DNA from: JBBDNV01 sp040877415
GTDB lineage: Bacteria; Planctomycetota; Planctomycetia; Pirellulales; PALSA-1355
Assembly: GCA_040877415.1 (NCBI GenBank)
Contig: JBBDNV010000076.1
Span: forward strand, 1 to 27,651
Direction of reading: 5' to 3'
Length of the DNA: 27,651 nucleotides
Below the pieces are notes generated by a model that had not been told where the DNA came from, made no database searches, and saw only the letters and a list, made by a program, of their open reading frames with translations. Below are positions 8,304 to 14,828 of the stretch, piece after piece. The position numbers and the translations under genes were made by a program. The number at the start of each line of letters is the position of its first letter. The first letter of the stretch is position 1.

Positions 8304-9050
8304 ATGGACGATGCCTTCGCCGCGTTGGGCAAATACCTCCAGGACCGCTCGGGCGGCGAGACGGTCTATTACCTGGCCAACCCGGGTAACTGGGGAGACG
8401 CCTTGATCCGGCAGGGAACGCTGCTCATGTTTCGCGATATCGGCCTGGACTTCACCGAGATCAAGTCCCAGCAGGATCTCTCGAAATTGTCGCCCGGCGC
8501 CGGCACGTGCATTTACGGCGGGGGCGGCGCATGGTGCAAACTCTGGAACCACGCCGAAATGTGGGTCACCTCGCTCAAGCAGCGATGCGCGGTGGTCGTT
8601 CTCCCCTCGACCTACGAATTGCCGTTCGCGATTCCCAACACAACCTTCTTTTGCCGCGATCGCTACGAAAGCCAGGCCAACGTGCCGGCGGCCACGTTCT
8701 GTCACGACATGGCTTTTTATCTAAAGCACTCGATCGCGCCGTCGCCGGCGGGCAGCGGCGAGGGCTATTTCTTTCGCACCGACGCCGAAAGCGGCCGCTG
8801 CCGCACGATTCCGCCGACGAACGACGACATCAGCCTGAAAGGAAACCAGTTTACCGACGTCTCGCCGCTCGTCGACACCGTGGCGAAATTCGAGTCGATC
8901 CACACCGACCGGCTGCACGTCGCGATCACCGGCTGTCTGCTGGCAAAGAAGGTCTTCCTGTACCCCAACAGCTACTTCAAGAACCGGGCCGTCTATCTGT
9001 CGAGCATCAAGGACCAGTTCGACAACATCGAGTTCATGGGAACGCTGTAA
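8304..9050 (+). CDS. Polysaccharide pyruvyl transferase family protein
   Basis: A 248-residue protein with features of the PS_pyruv_trans family (CsaB/WcaK-like): an N-terminal NPGNWGDALIRQGT segment, where GDxLI is the early glycine loop; CIYGGGGAWC; VVVLPSTYEL; FCRDRYES; HDMAF; and near the end DRLHVAI, the conserved acidic/His segment. Such enzymes transfer pyruvate ketals onto cell-surface sugars; some homologues act on other surface glycans. The family is often 300-400 residues, so this is a short, probably cytoplasmic version. The ATG at 8304 is chosen because upstream in-frame sequence runs through an intergenic repeat and the opposite-strand FG-GAP gene. A 23-nt gap to the next gene suggests a two-gene unit. 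Confidence 0.82.
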   Translation: MDDAFAALGKYLQDRSGGETVYYLANPGNWGDALIRQGTLLMFRDIGLDFTEIKSQQDLSKLSPGAGTCIYGGGGAWCKLWNHAEMWVTSLKQRCAVVVLPSTYELPFAIPNTTFFCRDRYESQANVPAATFCHDMAFYLKHSIAPSPAGSGEGYFFRTDAESGRCRTIPPTNDDISLKGNQFTDVSPLVDTVAKFESIHTDRLHVAITGCLLAKKVFLYPNSYFKNRAVYLSSIKDQFDNIEFMGTL

Positions 9051-9073
9051 ACAACTCCAATCGGCCCGTCGAG

Positions 9074-9481
9074 ATGCCGCCGTCACTCGTTTCCATGATC
9101 CTGCGATTGGCGCGCCTCGCCTGGGCTTCGCCGTGGACGTGTTTCGGGCTGGCCCTGGGAGCCGCCGGATTGGCGACCGGCGGGCGCGCGCGCCGCGGCG
9201 GGGGCATCCTCGAGTTTTACGGCGGGGCGGTCGGCTGGCTGCTGCGATGCCTGCCGGGACAGCCCGTGGCCATGACCTTGGGCCACGTGGTGATCGGGCT
9301 CAGCCGAGCCGCGCTCGATTTGTCGCGGCCGCACGAGTTGGTGCACGTGCGGCAATACGAGCGCTGGGGCCCGCTGTTTGTGCCGGCGTATCTGGCTTGC
9401 TCGCTCGTGCTCTGGCTGGCGGGCAAAGACGCCTACCGCGACAATCCGTTCGAGCGCGACGCGTATGGAGACCATCGCTAA
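9074..9481 (+). CDS. Small conserved-looking membrane protein with HExxH motif
   Basis: 135 residues. A hydrophobic N-terminal segment (about 8-35) is followed by a GGG-rich loop, VAMTLGHVVIG, and HELVHVRQYERWG (HExxH, about residues 94-98). A second hydrophobic stretch (VPAYLACSLVLWLAG) then precedes the tail YRDNPFERDAY. HExxH with a following Q/E and a distal acidic YxxNPFExxAY block recalls a zinc-metallopeptidase fold, but I cannot assign a named family and activity is unproven. The gene starts 23 nt after the pyruvyl transferase-like gene and is probably co-transcribed. Its TAA overlaps the stop codon of the convergent PilZ gene by 3 nt. An alternative ATG is at 9095; neither start has a clear ribosome site. 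Confidence 0.7.
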   Translation: MPPSLVSMILRLARLAWASPWTCFGLALGAAGLATGGRARRGGGILEFYGGAVGWLLRCLPGQPVAMTLGHVVIGLSRAALDLSRPHELVHVRQYERWGPLFVPAYLACSLVLWLAGKDAYRDNPFERDAYGDHR

Positions 9482-9837
9482 CCGACGAACGCCGTGCCGA
9501 CGAACTGGCCGCCGCTGATGTACCAGCCTTCGCCGCAGGGCTGGCACCAGAGAATCTTGGTGCGCACGCGAATCGAATAGCCCCTTCGGCTGGGAATCGA
9601 CAATTCGACTTCGCCCGGCGCGAGCGACACGTCGTGCAACAGACCAATGCCCAGGGCCGAAATCTCGCGGCTGAAGGCCACGCACGTCGGGCCGCCGGCG
9701 ACTTGCATCGCAATCTGCCGGAAGAACGGATAACGCGTCTCGGCGCGGCGGTCCTTGCCCACTTCCTGATGCGCTTCGACAACCAGCTCGTGAATGCCCA
9801 TCCCGGCGCGCGGATGGTCTTGAATCTCGTGTCCCAT
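9478..9837 (-). CDS. PilZ domain-containing protein
   Basis: 119 residues, essentially a single PilZ domain after a short helix. DRRAETRYPFF supplies the RxxxR c-di-GMP-binding motif, and FSREISALGIGLLH corresponds to the D/NxSxxG strand, here in an S-x-x-G form. A beta-barrel follows, with the strands GEVELSIPS and RVRTKILWCQPCGEGWYISGGQFVG. It is probably a cytoplasmic c-di-GMP receptor with an unknown output. The start ATG at 9837 is a choice; the frame is open up to 9945, but that stretch is Arg/Cys-rich and unlike coding sequence. The gene overlaps the stop of the convergent HExxH gene. Confidence 0.75.
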   Translation of the reverse strand: MGHEIQDHPRAGMGIHELVVEAHQEVGKDRRAETRYPFFRQIAMQVAGGPTCVAFSREISALGIGLLHDVSLAPGEVELSIPSRRGYSIRVRTKILWCQPCGEGWYISGGQFVGTAFVG

Positions 9838-10010
9838 GCGATGCACTGCCGATCGAAGATGCCCCAACGACCGAATTGGCCGTCTATAAAAGCATAGTTC
9901 ACACCTGCACCCCGGGCGGCCGGACAACCAGCACATCCTGCGCAACCGCGCCGTCCGTCGCGTGAAAGCCGGGACGCCAATTACGGATTTCCTGCCGGCA
10001 CAAGCTCGCT

Positions 10011-10334
10011 CTACACGACGTCCGCGTCGAACACGCGCACTTGCGCCCAGTGGGGCTTGTTCTCTTCGATGAATTGCACGTGGCGGGGATGTTTTTGATA
10101 CGCGTCATGCGACACGCGATCGCCGAACACGACGTGCAGCCCCACGTCGAACTCCTTGTCGTTCACCTCGCGCGCAAGATCCGGCGTGCGCGTGCCGACC
10201 CCGAAAAAGACCACCCCCGCGTGGCCGGTCAAGTATTTCCGGCAGGCGTCCAGTTGCCGCCGGACGCCCGCGGGCGAGCGGTCCTTGAGCGTGAAATAAA
10301 CCATGTGGGCCAGTTGGCGCGTGGTTTCAGCCAT
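10011..10334 (-). CDS. Dabb (stress-responsive alpha/beta barrel) family protein
   Basis: A 107-residue single-domain protein. HMVYFTLKDRSPAGVRRQL at the start, GVGTRTPDLAREVNDKEFDVGLHVVFGD in the middle and HDAYQKHPRHVQFIEEN near the end are the typical elements of the Dabb domain, a dimeric ferredoxin-like barrel. Members have no single biochemical role; plant homologues are stress-induced, and bacterial ones are often small cytoplasmic proteins of unknown function. A strong AGGAGG lies 6 nt before the ATG, the clearest ribosome-binding site in the window, suggesting efficient translation. Confidence 0.88.
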   Translation of the reverse strand: MAETTRQLAHMVYFTLKDRSPAGVRRQLDACRKYLTGHAGVVFFGVGTRTPDLAREVNDKEFDVGLHVVFGDRVSHDAYQKHPRHVQFIEENKPHWAQVRVFDADVV

Positions 10335-10380
10335 AGGGGCCTCCTGGTAAATTGGACGTCCGAATCACTTTGCGACGGCG

Positions 10381-10409
10381 AGAATACCACCCGATTGCCC
10401 CCCTCACAA
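10381..10409 (-). promoter_or_regulatory. Possible sigma70-type promoter for the Dabb gene
   Basis: TTGTGA (complement of 10404-10409), a 17-bp spacer and TATTCT (complement of 10381-10386). Each hexamer matches four of six positions. The predicted leader is about 40 nt and ends in the AGGAGG site. Confidence 0.35.
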
Positions 10410-10443
10410 GGCGCGCGCCATGAGATCACGCGACGCAATTGAC

Positions 10444-10620
10444 ACTAACCCGACGCGCTTTAGCCCCCGGCTTTGCCGGGGGATTCCGCGCTGCACGACC
10501 AATCGGGCAATGCGGTGCAACGATCCCCCGGCAAAGCCGGGGGCTAACCGACGATGCGCAACATCCAAACTTGCGCGCCGGGCTAGTATTGGTTTTCCCT
10601 CGCTTGCGCGTCGGGTTAGT
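10444..10620. repeat. Composite repeat: outer 14-bp inverted repeat around a CCCCCGGC pair (copy B)
   Basis: ACTAACCCGACGCG (10444-10457) and its exact reverse complement (10607-10620) bracket the element. Inside lie the GC-rich arms 10461-10485 and 10522-10546, each a hairpin of the same family as 8217-8294. On the right, two direct units with a 33-bp period (10570-10602 and 10603-10635) both contain CTTGCGCG(C/T)CGGG(C/T)TAGTAT. The element fills almost the whole gap between the Dabb promoter and the following gene, and its last unit runs into that gene's first codons. Confidence 0.8.
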
Positions 10621-12054
10621 ATGGTTTGGCTCGTCGCGCTTTCTGGGCTTTCCACGATCGCGGCGCGTGCCCAGGAGCCGCGCGTCGTGCGCGAAGCGTT
10701 CGCCGCCGATCCCGGCTGGGACGGTTTTCGCAACCGCCTGACGCCCGAGCGGCCGCTGGTGGTGCGGCAGGATTTCGGCTATCGCCCTACCAACTATGCC
10801 CGCGGCGCGCGTGCCGGCGAAATCGGCGGGCACGTGCAGCGTTCGCCCTCATCCGCGTACTACGCCGTGCCGATCGAGCCCAAAACGCTCGACGACCGAT
10901 TGACGGCCTCGGGCAAGCTGGCCGTGCGGGCGGCCGACAGTTCGAGCGGGGTGCTCGTCGGCTGGTTCAAAGCGCCGCCCCCTTCGTGGCGAACTCCCAA
11001 TGCGTTTGGCTTTCGCGTCGACGGCAACGGCGGCAAGTTCTGGGTCTTTTACGAATATGGCACGAGCAAGTGGCGCACCGGCGGCGGCGGGGCTTTTGAA
11101 GGCGAACAATACCAGCGTACCCCCACGCCGCCGTTCCCGGCCGACGGCAAGACGCACGACTGGTCGCTCGACTACGATCCGGCCGCCGGCGACGGCCGCG
11201 GACGGATCACTTTTCAAATCGACGACCGCAAGTACCAGCTTCCAATGGGCGACGGCCACCGCGACGACGGCGCGACGTTCGACCACTTTGGCATCTGGAA
11301 CGTGCAAATCCCCGGCGAGCGTATCGAGCTTTATCTCGACGACCTCGTGGTCGACGGCCGGACGCACTCGTTCGACCGCGATCCGCGCTGGCAGGCCGCG
11401 GGCAACTCGGCCGAGTTTGCCGAGCGCATGATTCGCCCCTTTCACGATTTCGGCTATAGCGCCACGCGCCACGCCGGCGGGGCGCCGGGCGAATTCGGCG
11501 GCATCGTCTTTCGCGACGAGCGGCCGGCCTACTGCGGCGCCAAAACCGGCCGCCTGTCGCTCGACGACGAGCTGGCGGCCTCGGGCAAGCTGGCCCTGCT
11601 CAAAGCCGCCAGCGACAGCGGCGTTTATATCGGCTGGTTCGACGCCGCCGCGAAACAGGCCCATGAAAGGCCCGAGCACGAGGCGCGTCAGAAAAACTAT
11701 CTCGGCATTCTTGTCGAGGGCCCCAGCCGCGTCGGGCATTACTTCCGCCCTGGTTACGGCTCGCGCGACGCGAGCGGCCAGAACGCCGGCGAGCTATCGG
11801 CACGCGGCCGGCCCTGGCCGGTCATTTATCCAAATGCCCAGGTGCACACATGGGGCATCCATTACCGGCCCACGGCCGCCGGCGGGGCCGGCCAGATCGA
11901 AATCACCTTCGACGGTCAGACCGACACCATGGACCTGGCACCGGGCGATCGCGCCAGGGGCGCTTCGTTCGACCGCTTTGGCACCTTCAACCTGCAATCC
12001 GGCGGACACGGCGTCGAGCTGTATCTCGACGACCTGAGCTACTCGAGCCGTTAG
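10621..12054 (+). CDS. Secreted protein of two tandem homologous modules, function unknown
   Basis: 477 residues after the ATG at 10621. A hydrophobic start (VWLVALSGLSTIAARAQ) looks like a signal peptide with no basic n-region. Two copies of one module follow, about residues 24-250 and 254-477. Matching segments are DFGYRPTNYARGARAGEIGG with HDFGYSATRHAGGAPGEFGG, LDDRLTASGKLAV with LDDELAASGKLAL, and FGIWNVQIPGERIELYLDDL with FGTFNLQSGGHGVELYLDDL. The many beta strands ending in ELYLDDL suggest a concanavalin A/LamG-like sandwich, but I do not recognise the family. The module boundaries and shared pattern are direct observations; a carbohydrate- or surface-binding role is inference. The start codon lies in an intergenic repeat, so the true N-terminus is uncertain. 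Confidence 0.75.
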   Translation: MVWLVALSGLSTIAARAQEPRVVREAFAADPGWDGFRNRLTPERPLVVRQDFGYRPTNYARGARAGEIGGHVQRSPSSAYYAVPIEPKTLDDRLTASGKLAVRAADSSSGVLVGWFKAPPPSWRTPNAFGFRVDGNGGKFWVFYEYGTSKWRTGGGGAFEGEQYQRTPTPPFPADGKTHDWSLDYDPAAGDGRGRITFQIDDRKYQLPMGDGHRDDGATFDHFGIWNVQIPGERIELYLDDLVVDGRTHSFDRDPRWQAAGNSAEFAERMIRPFHDFGYSATRHAGGAPGEFGGIVFRDERPAYCGAKTGRLSLDDELAASGKLALLKAASDSGVYIGWFDAAAKQAHERPEHEARQKNYLGILVEGPSRVGHYFRPGYGSRDASGQNAGELSARGRPWPVIYPNAQVHTWGIHYRPTAAGGAGQIEITFDGQTDTMDLAPGDRARGASFDRFGTFNLQSGGHGVELYLDDLSYSSR

Positions 12055-12064
12055 GGCGGCCCAT

Positions 12065-12256
12065 TCATTTCGTCAGGTACAGCTTGCCCGCGGGCGTTAG
12101 CCGCAAGCGGTACATCTCCGCGCCGTGTTTGATCCATACGTCGCTTCGCCCCTGGAGCAGGTCTTCGGACCGCAGGATCACGGGGCCTTCGGCGGGCCGC
12201 TGGCCTTCGGCGGCGACGTGCTGCTCGTCGTTCGGATTGTCAGACTGTTGCTTCAT
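12065..12256 (-). CDS. hemP: HemP-like hemin uptake miniprotein
   Basis: 63 residues. The C-terminal half, SEDLLQGRSDVWIKHG then MYRLRLTPAGKLYLTK, matches the HemP family pattern (LL-x-G-R-x-x-V-x-I-x-H, Y-x-L-R-x-T-x-x-GKL-x-L-T-K). The N-terminal 25 residues are polar and probably disordered. HemP (HmuP-like) proteins accompany haem uptake loci and in some bacteria act as activators of haem-receptor genes. No haem receptor, TonB or iron transporter lies in this window, so the gene is detached from its usual setting. The frame is open to 12391, but the upstream part is unlike coding sequence. No clear ribosome site precedes the ATG. Confidence 0.72.
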   Translation of the reverse strand: MKQQSDNPNDEQHVAAEGQRPAEGPVILRSEDLLQGRSDVWIKHGAEMYRLRLTPAGKLYLTK

Positions 12257-12607
12257 GGGAGCGGCGAGGCAAGCCGGGAACGCGCCAGTCGGACAAAGTG
12301 CACCGGCGCGTATTGAACCATCGGCGCGCAGATGAGTTCCGAAAAAAGTTCCGGCGGTGCAGCGCCCAGGCCGCCAGGCGTGGATCGTCAACGTCGCACG
12401 ATAATCCGCTGCCAGCCTGTGCTTTGCGGCGTTCGGTGTCCGCTCACGCCGTTCCGCCGCGCGGCGAGCTTTTGTTCACGCGAGAAGGGTAACTATCATA
12501 CCATCCCAAACCATCCGTGTAGGTACATCGTGACCCTGACAGAATCCTAACAGAAATGGATTCGCTGACCAACGAGGTTGCGAGCCCACACCGCCTGGCG
12601 TTCGCTC
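12257..12607. other. Intergenic region between ftsH and hemP
   Basis: 351 bases downstream of ftsH and upstream of hemP, both on the minus strand. Short frames exist but have no recognisable motif. I see no strong hairpin with a T-run and no clear Fur-like box. The AT-richer stretch 12490-12560 could hold the hemP promoter. Confidence 0.4.
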
Positions 12608-14620
12608 TCACCGCTCGGCCGGCTGGGTCGGTTTGACGTCGTCCTCTTTGTCCCCTTTGTGCGACGGCGCGGCGTCGACCACGCGGCCGTTCGTTTCGGC
12701 GCGCTTGTTGATCGAGGGGCCCAGCAACTGTTCGATCTCCAGTTCATCGAGCACTTCCTGGCGTTCCAGCGCCTCGGCCAGTTTTTCGAGTTCGTCGCGA
12801 TGCTCGCCGAGCATCTCGGTCGCGCGCTCGGCGGCGGCGTGCAGGATTTTGGCCACCTCTTCGTCGATCAATTGCGCGCTGTGTTCGCTGAACTCGCGCT
12901 GCTCGTGGATTTCCTTGCCCAAAAACGGATGCTCTTCGCTGGTGCGATAGGCGACCGGTCCGAGCCGTTCGCTCATTCCCCAGGCCGTAACCATGCGCCG
13001 CGCGAGCCGGGTGGCTTGCATCAGGTCGTTTTCCGCCCCGGCGCTGTACTCGTCGAAGACGAGCTTTTCGGCCGCCCGGCCCCCCAGCATGAAGCACAGC
13101 CGGCCGTGCAGCTCCGATTCGCTGATGTTGAGCCGGTCTTCCTCGGGCAACAACTGCGTCACGCCCAGCGACCGGCCGCGGGGAATGATCGTCACCTTGT
13201 GCACCCGATCGGCCCCCGGCACGATCCAAGCCAGTAGCGCGTGGCCCGCTTCGTGAATGGCCGTCATCCACTTTTCCTTGCCGGTGAGGACCTCTTCGCG
13301 CTTGGGACCCATCAGCACGCGGTCGCGGGCATGCTCGAAGTCGTCCACGTCGACCTTGTCTTTGCCGGCGCGCGTGGCCCACAGGGCGGCTTCGTTCACC
13401 AGGTTGCGAATGTCGGCTCCGGTCAGCCCGACGGTGCCGCTGGCCAGGCGGTTCAGATCGACGTTGTCGGCAAGCGGCACGTCGCGCACGTGCACCTTGA
13501 AAATCGCCAGCCGCCCCTTGTGGTTCGGCCGGTCGACGGTGATGTGGCGATCGAATCGTCCGGGGCGCAGCAGTGCCGGATCGAGCACGTCGGGTCGGTT
13601 GGTGGCGGCCAGCACGATCACCGATTCGTTCTGGCTGAAGCCGTCCATTTCGCTCAAGATCTGGTTGAGCGTCTGCTCGCGCTCGTCGTGCCCGCCCCCC
13701 AAACCGGCTCCGCGCACGCGGCCGACCGCGTCGATTTCGTCGATGAACAGAATGCAGGGAGACGATTCTTTGGCGGTCTTGAACATGTCGCGAACGCGGC
13801 TGGCGCCGACGCCGACGAACATCTGAATGAACTCGCTTCCGGAAATCGAGAAGAACGGCACGGCGGCTTCGCCCGCCACGGCCCGGGCCAACAGCGTCTT
13901 GCCGGTTCCCGGCGGCCCCATCAGCAGGATTCCCTTGGGCACGCGTCCGCCGAGGCGCTGGAACTTTTCGGGGTTTTTCAGGAACTCGACGACTTCCTGC
14001 AGGTCGTGCTTCACGCCTTCCAGCCCCGCCACGTCGGCAAACGTGATCGGGCGGCCGTCGGTTTCGTAGCGCTTGGCCGGGCTCTTGCTGAAGCCCCCGA
14101 GGATGCCGCCCCCCATGAACTGGTCGCGGGCCCGGCGGAACATGACCCACACGAAGCCAAAGATCAGCACCGTGCCCGCAATGTAAAAGACCGCCAGCAG
14201 CCACGTGCCGTCGCTGGTTCGCTGCGACTTGATGATGACCCCTTTCTCGAGCAGCTCCTTGTCCAATTCCTCGCCCGTATAAGGGGTCATTTCGACCGAG
14301 AACTCTCCCTGGAGCTGGGCTTCAACTTCGACGGTCTTGCCGTCCTTGGTCTCGGTCTTGGTCACCACGGGCGGCCTGCGGAACTTGCCCACCACGTAGC
14401 GATCGGTGAACTCGACTTCCTTGATGTTGTCAGTGGCCAGTTCTTGCCGGAACTGGCTGTAGGTGATCCGTTCGCGCTTCGGCGATTCGCTGCTGGTCCA
14501 CCACAACAGCGCGGCAAAGACCACGGTCAGCGCCACCAGCACGCTGTACGTGTTGAGGCGCCGCACCGGGCTGATTTTCGGCTGAACGTCGGGGCCACCC
14601 GAAGGCTTGTCCGTCGACAC
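12608..14620 (-). CDS. ftsH: ATP-dependent zinc metalloprotease FtsH
   Basis: 670 residues from a GTG start. GGAG lies 7 nt upstream, and the residues that follow (STDKPSGG) form a normal cytoplasmic N-terminus. Two membrane segments (TYSVLVALTVVFAALLWW and VFYIAGTVLIFGFVWVMF) flank the periplasmic FtsH-extracellular domain. The AAA+ module has Walker A GPPGTGKT (235-242), Walker B ILFIDEIDAVGR and the second-region-of-homology block RPGRFDRHITVDRP. The peptidase domain has zinc motif HEAGH (456-460), with the third ligand expected in the SAGAENDL block. FtsH degrades membrane and short-lived cytoplasmic proteins as a hexamer. The C-terminal tail is charged. The open frame extends to 14743, but a promoter-like sequence lies within that extension. 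Confidence 0.95.
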   Translation of the reverse strand: MSTDKPSGGPDVQPKISPVRRLNTYSVLVALTVVFAALLWWTSSESPKRERITYSQFRQELATDNIKEVEFTDRYVVGKFRRPPVVTKTETKDGKTVEVEAQLQGEFSVEMTPYTGEELDKELLEKGVIIKSQRTSDGTWLLAVFYIAGTVLIFGFVWVMFRRARDQFMGGGILGGFSKSPAKRYETDGRPITFADVAGLEGVKHDLQEVVEFLKNPEKFQRLGGRVPKGILLMGPPGTGKTLLARAVAGEAAVPFFSISGSEFIQMFVGVGASRVRDMFKTAKESSPCILFIDEIDAVGRVRGAGLGGGHDEREQTLNQILSEMDGFSQNESVIVLAATNRPDVLDPALLRPGRFDRHITVDRPNHKGRLAIFKVHVRDVPLADNVDLNRLASGTVGLTGADIRNLVNEAALWATRAGKDKVDVDDFEHARDRVLMGPKREEVLTGKEKWMTAIHEAGHALLAWIVPGADRVHKVTIIPRGRSLGVTQLLPEEDRLNISESELHGRLCFMLGGRAAEKLVFDEYSAGAENDLMQATRLARRMVTAWGMSERLGPVAYRTSEEHPFLGKEIHEQREFSEHSAQLIDEEVAKILHAAAERATEMLGEHRDELEKLAEALERQEVLDELEIEQLLGPSINKRAETNGRVVDAAPSHKGDKEDDVKPTQPAER

Positions 14621-14673
14621 CTGATTTCTCCGTTTTTTCTCCGGGCGCGGCGCGCGTGCGCCGCTTCTAAGGA

Positions 14674-14702
14674 ATTGTATCCCACGATGCGGGGATTTTC
14701 GA
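14674..14702 (-). promoter_or_regulatory. Possible sigma70-type promoter for ftsH
   Basis: TCGAAA (complement of 14697-14702), a 17-bp spacer and TACAAT (complement of 14674-14679). The -10 matches five of six positions. The predicted leader to the GTG at 14620 is about 47 nt, which supports the GTG over the upstream ATG at 14743. Confidence 0.45.
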
Positions 14703-14828
14703 CCCCGAGTCGTAACAGCCATTGGGGTGGTGCATTCGGTCAAGCGCGTGCGGCGCGTACCGGCAAATCACACCCGACAACGCGCGGCCCAGCGGGGCGC
14801 ATCAAAAAACTCGCGCGGTCCTCGCGTG

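Noticed and set aside
9899..10108. 69-codon frame on - strand overlapping the Dabb gene
   Set aside because: Its tail looks slightly coding-like, but most of it is a shifted frame of the Dabb gene and it has no independent start or motif.
10420..10620. Upstream extension of the tandem-module protein
   Set aside because: The sequence is entirely intergenic repeat, giving the repeat-derived peptide pattern often mis-annotated in planctomycetes.
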